NCBI GenBank assembly: GCA_049511115.1
Contig: JBEKYH010000052.1
Coordinates: 1 to 15,765 of the forward strand
Reading direction: 5' to 3'
Origin: JBEKYH01 sp049511115
GTDB lineage: Bacteria; Planctomycetota; Phycisphaerae; Tepidisphaerales; Tepidisphaeraceae
DNA: 15,765 nucleotides
Shown here one piece after another: positions 5,721 through 13,441 of the stretch. A program made the position numbers and the translations under genes. The first letter of the stretch is position 1, and each line of letters begins with the position of its first letter. The notes beneath the pieces were generated by a model. It saw nothing but the letters and a program-made list of their open reading frames with translations, was not told the DNA's origin and searched no databases.

Positions 5721-8700
5721 ATGGTGTTAGCCAATGAGTTGGGTCTTTTTGCCGACGGCGGCGCGCGCGAACTCGACGCTCACGCGCGGCGGCGGCAGGT
5801 GTTGCTGCATCTCCTGGCCAACGGCTTGCCCGTACCCTCCGACGGCGAGGCGGAATTTGAGGAACTCTGCAAGGGGTTTCAGGAATCCTTTAAGGAACAG
5901 GCCCGCCTTCTCGCCTCGCATCGCTGCCCGGCGGATCAGCGCATCGAGGCCTATCTTCAGGCGCATTTTTCCGACTTGAATCTCAATTGGACGCCGCGCC
6001 TGCCGAGCCATTCGCTGATCCTCGACCAGTACGGAATCGCCCGCGAATTGTCGCTGCCGATTGACGGGGAGTCGTTCACGAGTGAACTGCTCACGTCCTA
6101 TCGCGTGATGAACGGCGTGCTGCACAATCCCAAGAGCGACCGCCGCACCACGCAGGGAACCTTTCACGTCGCCGAAGGCGGCCTGCCCGTTCCGGGGGAT
6201 AAAAAGGCGGTTCCCAAAAAAGTATTCGCCGAACTGTTCCGCCGCGCCGTGAAGCCGCCGACGCAATCGTTGACATTGCCGTTTGCGGCCAGCCAGCGCA
6301 AGCCGGTGCGAACATTCGTGTCGCTGCTCCTGCGCCCGATTGTCTGCCCGGAGGTTCCCGGCGTCTGCTCGCAGAAAACCATGGAGATCCGCTTCTTTGC
6401 CCCGGGCAGCCTGGTGAGCAACCTGGATTTTGTCGAGTCGATCTTTGGCAACGGCGGCAATCCCTTCCTCCCGCGCAATGACGCCGGCCTGGACGTGGAG
6501 CATTGGACCGGCCACAGCGGCTGCGTGATTCTCGCGCCTCATCTATTGTCATTCACGAAAAAGGAACTGGGCCTGCCGGCCTGGGAGAACGCCACCGAGC
6601 GCCAGCGCCGCGACGGGATGTGCTACAAGAAGGAAACCGAAACCTACAACGACGGCACCCCGTTCAAGATCACCTGCCGCTCCGCGGCGGGCGTGATCGT
6701 GACCATCCTGGCCGACAATTACTACGGCTACTGCAAGAAGGAAGTGAAAACGCAGATCAGCTATGCAGCCAATCTATATGGCAATGTCGAGGAGGAGCAT
6801 TCCGGCGGTGCCATCGCCTTCGCCAGCTTCAGCTTCGGCGATGAATATCAGGCGCAGAGCGTGAAGGTCAACGGGCGCACCTTCGAGGATGTGAAGCGCG
6901 ATTACGCCGAATACATGGATATCCGCCCCGAAGGCTACGGCATCGACTGGAAGTTTCCTGATCTTGTTTACGTTCCCGAAGACATGCGCGCCAGCACAAT
7001 TCGCCAGCAGGTCTGGTGGACGCACAATGGCAAGGAGCGGCATATCCCCCTGCTACCCGGCAAGGTCTACATGACGCCGTCGGGCTTCAAGGTGCGCATG
7101 GAGAAGCACCCGGGGGCGCCCAGTTGGCGGATCATCGGCGCGCGCGGCGACGGAACCTTCTGCCACAAGCCCTGCACCGTGAGCGGCGGCGGCAAGAGCG
7201 AAATCAGCAAGAGCCTGCGCGATTACATGCTGTACGGCCCGATTTTCGTGGCCGATCTGCAGCGCGATCTTGATCTGGTGGAGAAGATCATGCAGAAGGA
7301 TTTCTCCGACCGCTGGCGGTCCACTTACGCCAACAAGCCGACCTACAAGGACCGCGGCTTCCGCCCCCTGCTCAGCCCCGAGCGAACGCTGGGCAGCCTC
7401 ATCAAGCTGCTTTCGCCCAGCCCCGATTACAGCGACGAATACAACGCCTGGCTCGCGTCGATTCCCAATTACATTTACCCGATCGTCTTCATCATCAAGC
7501 GGTTTTACAATCCGGAATGGAAAGGCGACTGGCGATCGCATTTCGGCGTGGACATTGTCAACGGCTATCCCGGCAACGAGCTGAAATTTGAGGACCGCAA
7601 ACTCATCGGCACTTACCTGCGCGTGGGCCTGATGGAGCCGGCCGCGTGGCGGACGTTCAAGGTGCGCCAGGATTTCGCGGCCGCGTCGAAGGTGCAGACG
7701 GAAGACGATATCTCGGCATCGGTGGTGGTCCCGCTGACGCATCTCGCCCATGACGTGCCGGGCGTGAAGGGCATGAGCCGCAAGTTCTCCATCAACTGCG
7801 AATACCGCCTCTTCCAGCGGCCCGATGACGCCGTTCATCGCGGCCTCGACAAGCAGACCGAATCCGACATGGCCCGCCCCGACAACTTCATCTCCAATTT
7901 TGAGCCGCTGAACAGCGCCCAGGCCCAGGCGATGGTGGAGAAAGTCACGGAATTTGAGCAGTTCACCTCTCCCATGCGGCACCTCATTCAAAGCTGCGCC
8001 GACGCGGGAAAGGGCTTGTTTGTCTCGTCGGCGCATCCGCGCCTCGTGGATGGCAAACCGAGTAAAAACCCCCGTTACCTGCAAATCCGCCCCGACCTGA
8101 TCGACCCCATGAGCCTGTACGTCGCCGAGCGCGGCATGCGCCTGTTCTACGCGATTCCCGCGGATGAACCGGTCCTTTGGCCGGTGGACGCCGTCCTGAT
8201 CGGCCGCCGCAACAATCCGGCCGAACCTGCGGCGAACATCCGCGGTCTGGCCGTCTACAACCCAATCCACTACCAGGAACTTCCCGAATTGTTCATGGAT
8301 TTGATCTGCTCGCTCACCGGCAAAAGTCCCTCCACCACCGGCGCCGGCAGCGAAGGCGCGCTCACCAAGAGCCCTTTTAACGCGCTTCGCCCGACGATCG
8401 ATCTCAATAACGCATTGGTCAGTTACATCCTGACAGGCCTGGGCGGCTTCTCAACCGCCGCCGGTTACATCGGGCCGAAGGTGCGCGTGGACCACGACAT
8501 CAGCCTGCTGGTGCCGGAACTGGTCTGCCGGCTTACGATCGAAGAGCGCGATCCCGAATATCTCATCCGCAACGGGCACCTTGAACCAATGCGCGATTAC
8601 GTCTACGAGGGCGAAAAAATTCTCGCCAGCCGCCTGGGCTACCGCATCACCGCCAAGTTTGTGCAGACGTTTTTCGGCAGAGTCTTCGACAACCCCGGCA

Positions 8701-9182
8701 AGGTTTTCGACGAGGCGATTTTGCGCCCCGAAACCCAGGACCGCGCCGCTTTCGCCGACGGCGTGAAGAATATCACCGAAGCCCAGGAGCGCGTCGCGCA
8801 GGATTATTTCAAGGACGGCTCCATCGAAGACGCCTGCCCTCCCCTGAAAGCGCTGTTGACCATCATGGCCAAGGGTTCATTCGAGGGCAAAGACGCCGGC
8901 CACCCTGACATCCGGGCCATGTTCACGCGCGAGTATCTCCTGGCCAGCGATTGGTATCGCCAGCGCCTCGCGGCCAAGCAGCGCAAGGACATCGCCCTCT
9001 GGAAGCGGCACCTGGCCTATCTCGACGGCTACGCGCAGACCTCCGCGGCGGCTGATGAGGAAACCAATGTGGACCTGCCCGCGCGTCGCGCGCTGGCGGC
9101 GGCCGAGCTGGAGCGGGTCAGCTCGCCGGCTTATCTGCAATCGCTCGTCGGCACGCTCGCGGCTGATCCGAGCGCCGGATGA
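5721..9182 (+). CDS. Putative PPi-type phosphoenolpyruvate carboxykinase (1153 aa)
   Basis: Proposed reaction: oxaloacetate plus pyrophosphate to PEP, phosphate and CO2, reversible, in the cytosol. No signal peptide or membrane segment is seen. The length matches the roughly 1100-1150-residue PPi-dependent PEPCKs described from Entamoeba and Propionibacterium, about twice GTP-PEPCK. Motifs include FHVAEGGLPVPGDKKAVPKK (148-167), NYYGYCKKEVKTQIS (333-347), EEEHSGGAIAFASF (357-370) and the Gly-rich CTVSGGGKSEIS (485-496). Lys340 and His360 are 20 residues apart within CKK...EH, the same spacing as the metal-binding Lys244 and His264 of vertebrate GTP-PEPCK (GKK...EH). The assignment rests on remembered family features and these motifs, without an alignment. 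The ATG at 5721 is the first start after an in-frame stop at 5697-5699; the ribosome site (GAGAAG) is weak. The gene stands alone, with a structured leader before it and a hairpin over its stop. Confidence 0.75.
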   Translation: MVLANELGLFADGGARELDAHARRRQVLLHLLANGLPVPSDGEAEFEELCKGFQESFKEQARLLASHRCPADQRIEAYLQAHFSDLNLNWTPRLPSHSLILDQYGIARELSLPIDGESFTSELLTSYRVMNGVLHNPKSDRRTTQGTFHVAEGGLPVPGDKKAVPKKVFAELFRRAVKPPTQSLTLPFAASQRKPVRTFVSLLLRPIVCPEVPGVCSQKTMEIRFFAPGSLVSNLDFVESIFGNGGNPFLPRNDAGLDVEHWTGHSGCVILAPHLLSFTKKELGLPAWENATERQRRDGMCYKKETETYNDGTPFKITCRSAAGVIVTILADNYYGYCKKEVKTQISYAANLYGNVEEEHSGGAIAFASFSFGDEYQAQSVKVNGRTFEDVKRDYAEYMDIRPEGYGIDWKFPDLVYVPEDMRASTIRQQVWWTHNGKERHIPLLPGKVYMTPSGFKVRMEKHPGAPSWRIIGARGDGTFCHKPCTVSGGGKSEISKSLRDYMLYGPIFVADLQRDLDLVEKIMQKDFSDRWRSTYANKPTYKDRGFRPLLSPERTLGSLIKLLSPSPDYSDEYNAWLASIPNYIYPIVFIIKRFYNPEWKGDWRSHFGVDIVNGYPGNELKFEDRKLIGTYLRVGLMEPAAWRTFKVRQDFAAASKVQTEDDISASVVVPLTHLAHDVPGVKGMSRKFSINCEYRLFQRPDDAVHRGLDKQTESDMARPDNFISNFEPLNSAQAQAMVEKVTEFEQFTSPMRHLIQSCADAGKGLFVSSAHPRLVDGKPSKNPRYLQIRPDLIDPMSLYVAERGMRLFYAIPADEPVLWPVDAVLIGRRNNPAEPAANIRGLAVYNPIHYQELPELFMDLICSLTGKSPSTTGAGSEGALTKSPFNALRPTIDLNNALVSYILTGLGGFSTAAGYIGPKVRVDHDISLLVPELVCRLTIEERDPEYLIRNGHLEPMRDYVYEGEKILASRLGYRITAKFVQTFFGRVFDNPGKVFDEAILRPETQDRAAFADGVKNITEAQERVAQDYFKDGSIEDACPPLKALLTIMAKGSFEGKDAGHPDIRAMFTREYLLASDWYRQRLAAKQRKDIALWKRHLAYLDGYAQTSAAADEETNVDLPARRALAAAELERVSSPAYLQSLVGTLAADPSAG

Positions 9183-9214
9183 TGCAGCATGTTGCGGTAC
9201 AGCATCATGCCGGC
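9174..9214 (+). terminator. Long hairpin overlapping the PPi-PEPCK stop codon
   Basis: GCCGGATGATGC (9174-9185) pairs with GCATCAT-G-CCGGC (9202-9214), 12 bp with one bulged G and a 16-nt loop. The stop codon TGA (9180-9182) lies inside the left arm. No clear U-run follows (only CTACTTTTG about 20 nt on), so it may act as a 3'-end stability or Rho-assisted element rather than a classical terminator. Confidence 0.45.
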
Positions 9215-9246
9215 CGCGCAAATCTACTTTTGCATTGGTTAGCCAG

Positions 9247-9275
9247 TTAACCGGCAACAAGTCCGCACCGATAAG
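9247..9275 (+). promoter_or_regulatory. Candidate sigma-70 promoter of the signalling operon
   Basis: TTAACC (9247-9252) and GATAAG (9270-9275) are 17 bp apart and each match 4 of 6 consensus bases. The -10 overlaps a perfect palindrome GATAA-G-TTATC (9270-9280), which could be an operator. A second short inverted repeat GGTTA/TAACC (9237-9252) covers the -35. It lies about 94 bp before the ATG at 9369. This is inference only. Confidence 0.28.
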
Positions 9276-9368
9276 TTATCTGTGCTCATGCCGTTGCGTT
9301 GCGCCGCGCGGGCAAAATCAAGCGGCCAATTGCGGGCACGGGCTACCCACCAATTTTGATCGGACGAC

Positions 9369-12300
9369 ATGGCAAAGGATGTGCGGGCAATTGTCGGATC
9401 GTGGTGCATGGTCGTCCCAGGCTGCTCGTGCCTTCTGGTTATCGGACTCGCCGCCTTCGCGCTTATCGGCTGGATGTTTGGCATTCCGGTCCTGCGGAAT
9501 CTGGGGCAGCCCGTGCCCATGAATCCGGTAACGGCGGTGTCGTTCTTTGCGATGGCCGCCGCCCTCTGGATTTCGCGCCGACCACACGGCCCCGCCTGGA
9601 GCGCGCGGCTTGCCCGCTTTCTGGCGATTCCTGTTCTCGTTACTGCTCAATTGAAGTTGGCGGACTGCTGGCTCGGTTGGCATTGCGCGCCGGACACCCT
9701 GCTGTTTCGGGGCGAACTCAACGGCAATCAGATGGCGCCCAATACCGCATTTTGCTTTGTGGCCCTGTCCCTGGGATTGCTTTTGCTGGATTGCAAATTC
9801 CGCGGCAGATTCCATGTCGCTCCAGGCCTGTTTCTGACATCAGCGGCGGTCGCCGTCCTGGCGTTGGCGGGTTATATTTACACCGTCCTCTGGCTCTATT
9901 CGCTGGCCAATTTCAACCCCATGGCGCTTAACTCGGCAGTGGGGTTCATCGCCCTGGCTGCCGCCGGTTTGTGCGCCCGCCCGGATGCCCAGCCTGTGCG
10001 CTTGTTCGCTCGGGACTGGACGCTGGAAAAGAAAGTCGGCGTCGGTTTCGCCATCGCTCTGACGACTTTGATTCTCATCGCCTTCACCAGCTACCGCAGC
10101 GCGGCCATCGCCATGGAGGCCAATGCCGCGGGAGTTTCATTGGCGCGGCATGATCTGGCTGTCGCCGCCGCGCGCCGGATAATGTGGACGACCGGCCTGG
10201 GCAGCACGCTCGCCCTGGCGCTGGTTGGCACGGCCGGCTGGCGCATTCGGCGCGATATCGGCGATCGAAGGCACATGGAAGGAGAACTCCGCCACGCCAA
10301 GGAACTGGCCGAAGCCGCCAGCCGCGCCAAAGGCGAATTTCTGGCCCACATGAGCCACGAAATCCGCACGCCTCTCAATGGCGTCATTGGCATGACCGAC
10401 CTGCTGCTGGGCCTTGATCTGACCGGCACGCAGCGCCATTACGCGGAACTGGTCAAATCGTCGGGCGAATCCCTGGCGGCTCTCCTCAACGATATTCTCG
10501 ATTCCTCGAAGATCGAAGCCGGCAAGCTGGAAATCGAATCCGTCGAGTTTGATCTGCTGGCGACCGTCGAGGACATCGCCCAGATCATGATCTACAAGGC
10601 TTCGCAGAAGCACCTGGAGATTGCCTGCCACGCCAACGCCCGGGTGCCCCGCCACGTCAACGGCGATCCCGCGCGCGTGAGGCAGATTCTGGTGAACCTG
10701 GTCAATAACGCCCTCAAGTTCACCGAGGCCGGATCAGTCAGCATTTATCTGGCGCTTCAGCAGGAATTGCCCGACGGCGTCGTGGTGCGCTTCGCCGTCA
10801 CGGACACCGGCGTCGGGATTCCCACCGATCGCATGGATCGCCTGTTCAAGTCCTTCTCGCAGGTGGACGCCTCGACAACCCGCAAATACGGCGGCACTGG
10901 ATTGGGATTGGCGATCTCCAAACAATTGGCCGAACTCATGGGAGGCGAGATCGGTGTGACCAGCGAGATCGGCAACGGCTCGACCTTCTGGTTCACGATC
11001 AAATTTGCCAGCGCCGCGCCCGCAAGCTCATGGCAACCTCCTCCGTCGGTTGACGCGCGGGGAATCCGGGTGCTCGCCGTTGACGACAATCCCGGCTCGC
11101 GCCACGCGCTGCAACAGCAGATCGAAAGTTGGGGCATGGAGTCCGCCACCGCATCGGGAGGCCAGGACGCCTTGCGAACCCTGGGCGAAGCCGCTTCGTT
11201 CGGACGGGCTTTCCGAGTTGCACTCGTGGACGACGACATGCCGGACATGAGCGGGATCGAACTCGCCCGCGCCATCCAGGCAGACGCCGCGCTGCAGGAA
11301 ACCGTCCTGATGATTCTCCTGTCGGCGCACGCTCAAGCCGACCCCGACGTTCTCGCCGCCGCGGGTTTTTCCGGGCACATGACCAAACCCGTCCGTCAAT
11401 CGCAGTTGTTCGACGCCATCATGGACGCTTTGTCCGCCGCCGCGCGTCGCACGCCTTCGGGCCGTCTCACGACCGCGCCGCGCCCCACTACCAGCGCCGC
11501 CTCTTCATCGGCCCCGCGCGGCATTCACCTGCTTCTTGCCGAGGACAACCGCGTGAATCAGATCGTCGCCTCGGAAATCCTGCGTAAGAATGGGTTCACT
11601 TTCGACGTTGTCGACGACGGCCAAAAAGCCGTGGAAGCGGTCAGCGCCGCGCAATACGACCTGGTCCTGATGGACTGCCAGATGCCGCGGATGGACGGCT
11701 TTGACGCCACGCGCGAAATCCGCCGCCGCGAAGCGGATCACCCGCCCGCCGATGGACGCCGTCTGCCGATCATTGCCCTCACCGCCAACGCCGTGAAAGG
11801 CGATCGCGAGCGGTGCCTCGAAGCCGGCATGGACGGTTACGTCAGCAAACCAGTTAACGCATCGCGACTTATCAAGGAGATTGAATCGCTGTTGCCAAGC
11901 GGCGGCGCCGCGCGGACCGCCGAGCCATGCCTGGCCGAAGCATCGCCTGGAACAAAGGGCCCTGAATCACGAACAGCGCCGCCATCGGGGAACCCTCCGT
12001 TCAGCGTCGACGCGCTTCTGGAAATCTGCATGGGAAACCTGGCAACCGCACAAGCGACCCTCGACGAATTCGAGCGGCAGGCAACCACGGACGTCGAGAG
12101 GGTGCAATCCTCGGTGGCAGGCAGCGATTTTCGGCGCACGGCGGACGTGGCGCACGCCCTCAAAGGCGCGGCGGGGATCATCGAAGCCCGCGAGGTGCGC
12201 CGTATCGCCGCCGACCTGGAGGCGATGGGCCGCGCCTGTGATCTGGGACACTCCAGGGAGTCGCTGGACGCCCTGCGCCTGGAAATCGGCCGTTGCCTGG

Positions 12301-12386
12301 CTTACCTGCCTGCCGCCAAAAACCTGATGATTCAAAAGGCCGACAAACCCAACGGCGAGGTTCCCCATGTTGCATACTGCAAATGA
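9369..12386 (+). CDS. Membrane hybrid sensor histidine kinase (HisKA-HATPase-REC-REC-HPt)
   Basis: A 1005-residue BarA/ArcB-style phosphorelay kinase. About eight membrane segments fill residues 17-292. The HisKA H-box is AHMSHEIRTPLNGV with His330. The ATPase domain shows LVNLVNNALKF (441-451), DTGVGIP (479-485) and GGTGLGLAISK (508-518). REC1 (about 566-690) has Asp572/573, phospho-acceptor Asp621 and Lys673. REC2 (about 718-842) has Asp726, Asp769 and Lys827. The C-terminal HPt (about 878-980) has His929 in AHALKGAAG. All phosphotransfer residues are present, so a full His-Asp-His relay is likely. The membrane part holds three related segments (MNPVTAVSFFAMAAAL, MAPNTAFCFVALSLGL, MALNSAVGFIALAAAG); the signal it senses is unknown. 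The ATG at 9369 follows an in-frame stop at 9357-9359; the ribosome site is weak. The end overlaps the next gene by 20 bp, which implies one operon. Confidence 0.93.
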   Translation: MAKDVRAIVGSWCMVVPGCSCLLVIGLAAFALIGWMFGIPVLRNLGQPVPMNPVTAVSFFAMAAALWISRRPHGPAWSARLARFLAIPVLVTAQLKLADCWLGWHCAPDTLLFRGELNGNQMAPNTAFCFVALSLGLLLLDCKFRGRFHVAPGLFLTSAAVAVLALAGYIYTVLWLYSLANFNPMALNSAVGFIALAAAGLCARPDAQPVRLFARDWTLEKKVGVGFAIALTTLILIAFTSYRSAAIAMEANAAGVSLARHDLAVAAARRIMWTTGLGSTLALALVGTAGWRIRRDIGDRRHMEGELRHAKELAEAASRAKGEFLAHMSHEIRTPLNGVIGMTDLLLGLDLTGTQRHYAELVKSSGESLAALLNDILDSSKIEAGKLEIESVEFDLLATVEDIAQIMIYKASQKHLEIACHANARVPRHVNGDPARVRQILVNLVNNALKFTEAGSVSIYLALQQELPDGVVVRFAVTDTGVGIPTDRMDRLFKSFSQVDASTTRKYGGTGLGLAISKQLAELMGGEIGVTSEIGNGSTFWFTIKFASAAPASSWQPPPSVDARGIRVLAVDDNPGSRHALQQQIESWGMESATASGGQDALRTLGEAASFGRAFRVALVDDDMPDMSGIELARAIQADAALQETVLMILLSAHAQADPDVLAAAGFSGHMTKPVRQSQLFDAIMDALSAAARRTPSGRLTTAPRPTTSAASSSAPRGIHLLLAEDNRVNQIVASEILRKNGFTFDVVDDGQKAVEAVSAAQYDLVLMDCQMPRMDGFDATREIRRREADHPPADGRRLPIIALTANAVKGDRERCLEAGMDGYVSKPVNASRLIKEIESLLPSGGAARTAEPCLAEASPGTKGPESRTAPPSGNPPFSVDALLEICMGNLATAQATLDEFERQATTDVERVQSSVAGSDFRRTADVAHALKGAAGIIEAREVRRIAADLEAMGRACDLGHSRESLDALRLEIGRCLAYLPAAKNLMIQKADKPNGEVPHVAYCK

Positions 12387-13422
12387 AGCTGCGCGTAGAC
12401 CCGGAATGCCGGTCCTCATTGTGGACGACAACCCCATGGCGCTCCTGGTGCTTAAGAACGCGCTGATTCAAGGCGGCTACGAAGTCACCGCCACCAACAA
12501 TGCCGACGACGCGCTGGCCGTGCTGCGCGTCAGCGCCCACCGCCTGGTCATTACCGACCGCGAAATGCCGGGCATGGACGGCCTGCAACTTTGCCGGGCC
12601 ATTCGCTCTGAAGGTCTCGCCGGCTACACCTACATCATCATGCTGACCGCCCGCAGCGAGGCGGATGAGCGCGTCGAGGGCCTGTCCGCCGGCGCGGATG
12701 ACCTGATCGCCAAGCCGTTTCACCCCGCCGAACTGCTCGTCCGCGTACGCAACGCCGAGCGCCTGCTGGCCCTGGAAACCCGCGACGTGGCCAGCTTCGC
12801 CCTGGCAAAACTTGCCGAGAGCCGCGATTTGGAAACAGGCACACACCTCGAGCGCGTGAGGAATTACTGTCGCGTATTGGCCCAGCACCTGGCCTCGCAG
12901 GCGCCGGCGGGCAGCTTGATCAATTCCGAATACGTGCGCCTGATCTACCAGACGAGCCCGCTCCACGACATCGGCAAAGTCGGGATTCCCGACGTCGTTC
13001 TCCTCAAGCCCGGCAAGCTCACTGAGCGCGAATTTGAAATCATGAAGACCCATACGATTATCGGCGCGCGTACGCTTGAGGCCGCCATCAAACAGTTTCC
13101 CGGAATTGACTTTCTCGAGATGGCCCGCGACATCGCAATGACCCACCATGAACGCTGGGACGGAAGCGGTTATCCCAACCAGCTCGCCGGCGAGCAGATT
13201 CCCCTTTGCGGGCGGATCATGGCGGTGGCCGATGTGTATGACGCGCTGACCACCAAGCGGGTTTACAAACCCGCTTACGAGCATGAATTTGCGCGCTCGA
13301 CCATCGTCGGAGAGTCCGGCCGGCAGTTCGATCCGGCCGTGGTCGAGGCGTTTATTCAAACGGAATCCACCTTCATCGCTTTGCGAAATAAGCTCTCTGA
13401 AGCCGCTTCGGCCGCCGCGTGA
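12367..13422 (+). CDS. Response regulator with HD-GYP cyclic-di-GMP phosphodiesterase domain
   Basis: This 351-residue RpfG-like protein should hydrolyse cyclic-di-GMP when its receiver is phosphorylated. The REC domain (about 15-130) has Asp20/21, phospho-acceptor Asp64 in VITDREMPGMDG and Lys116 in AKPF. The HD-GYP domain (about 145-340) is intact: RDLETGTHLERV (153-164), SPLHDIGKVGIPD (197-209) with His200/Asp201, THHERWDGSGYP (259-270), VADVYDALTTKRVYKP (288-303) and GRQFDPAVVEAF (318-329). GSGYP carries the signature that gives the family its name. The start lies inside the end of the kinase gene, with GGCGAGG just upstream; an ATG at 12406 (residue 14) is possible but would leave the receiver domain with almost no leader. 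Coupled translation and the HPt domain of the kinase make it the likely phosphorelay partner. Confidence 0.93.
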   Translation: MLHTANEAARRPGMPVLIVDDNPMALLVLKNALIQGGYEVTATNNADDALAVLRVSAHRLVITDREMPGMDGLQLCRAIRSEGLAGYTYIIMLTARSEADERVEGLSAGADDLIAKPFHPAELLVRVRNAERLLALETRDVASFALAKLAESRDLETGTHLERVRNYCRVLAQHLASQAPAGSLINSEYVRLIYQTSPLHDIGKVGIPDVVLLKPGKLTEREFEIMKTHTIIGARTLEAAIKQFPGIDFLEMARDIAMTHHERWDGSGYPNQLAGEQIPLCGRIMAVADVYDALTTKRVYKPAYEHEFARSTIVGESGRQFDPAVVEAFIQTESTFIALRNKLSEAASAAA

Positions 13423-13441
13423 GACGAAAGAGAGATGGGGC

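Noticed and set aside
5727..6542. 271-codon open frame on the minus strand
   Set aside because: Antisense to the start of the putative PPi-PEPCK and without recognisable motifs.
7053..8270. 405-codon open frame on the minus strand
   Set aside because: It lies wholly opposite the 5721-9182 gene, whose protein has coherent motifs; the minus-strand product is rich in Arg/His/Gly/Ala without domain features, typical of a GC-rich shadow.
13283..13441. N-terminal extension of the REC-HDOD gene
   Set aside because: It would overlap the HD-GYP coding region by 140 bp and adds unconserved residues before a receiver domain that begins cleanly at the ATG at 13442.
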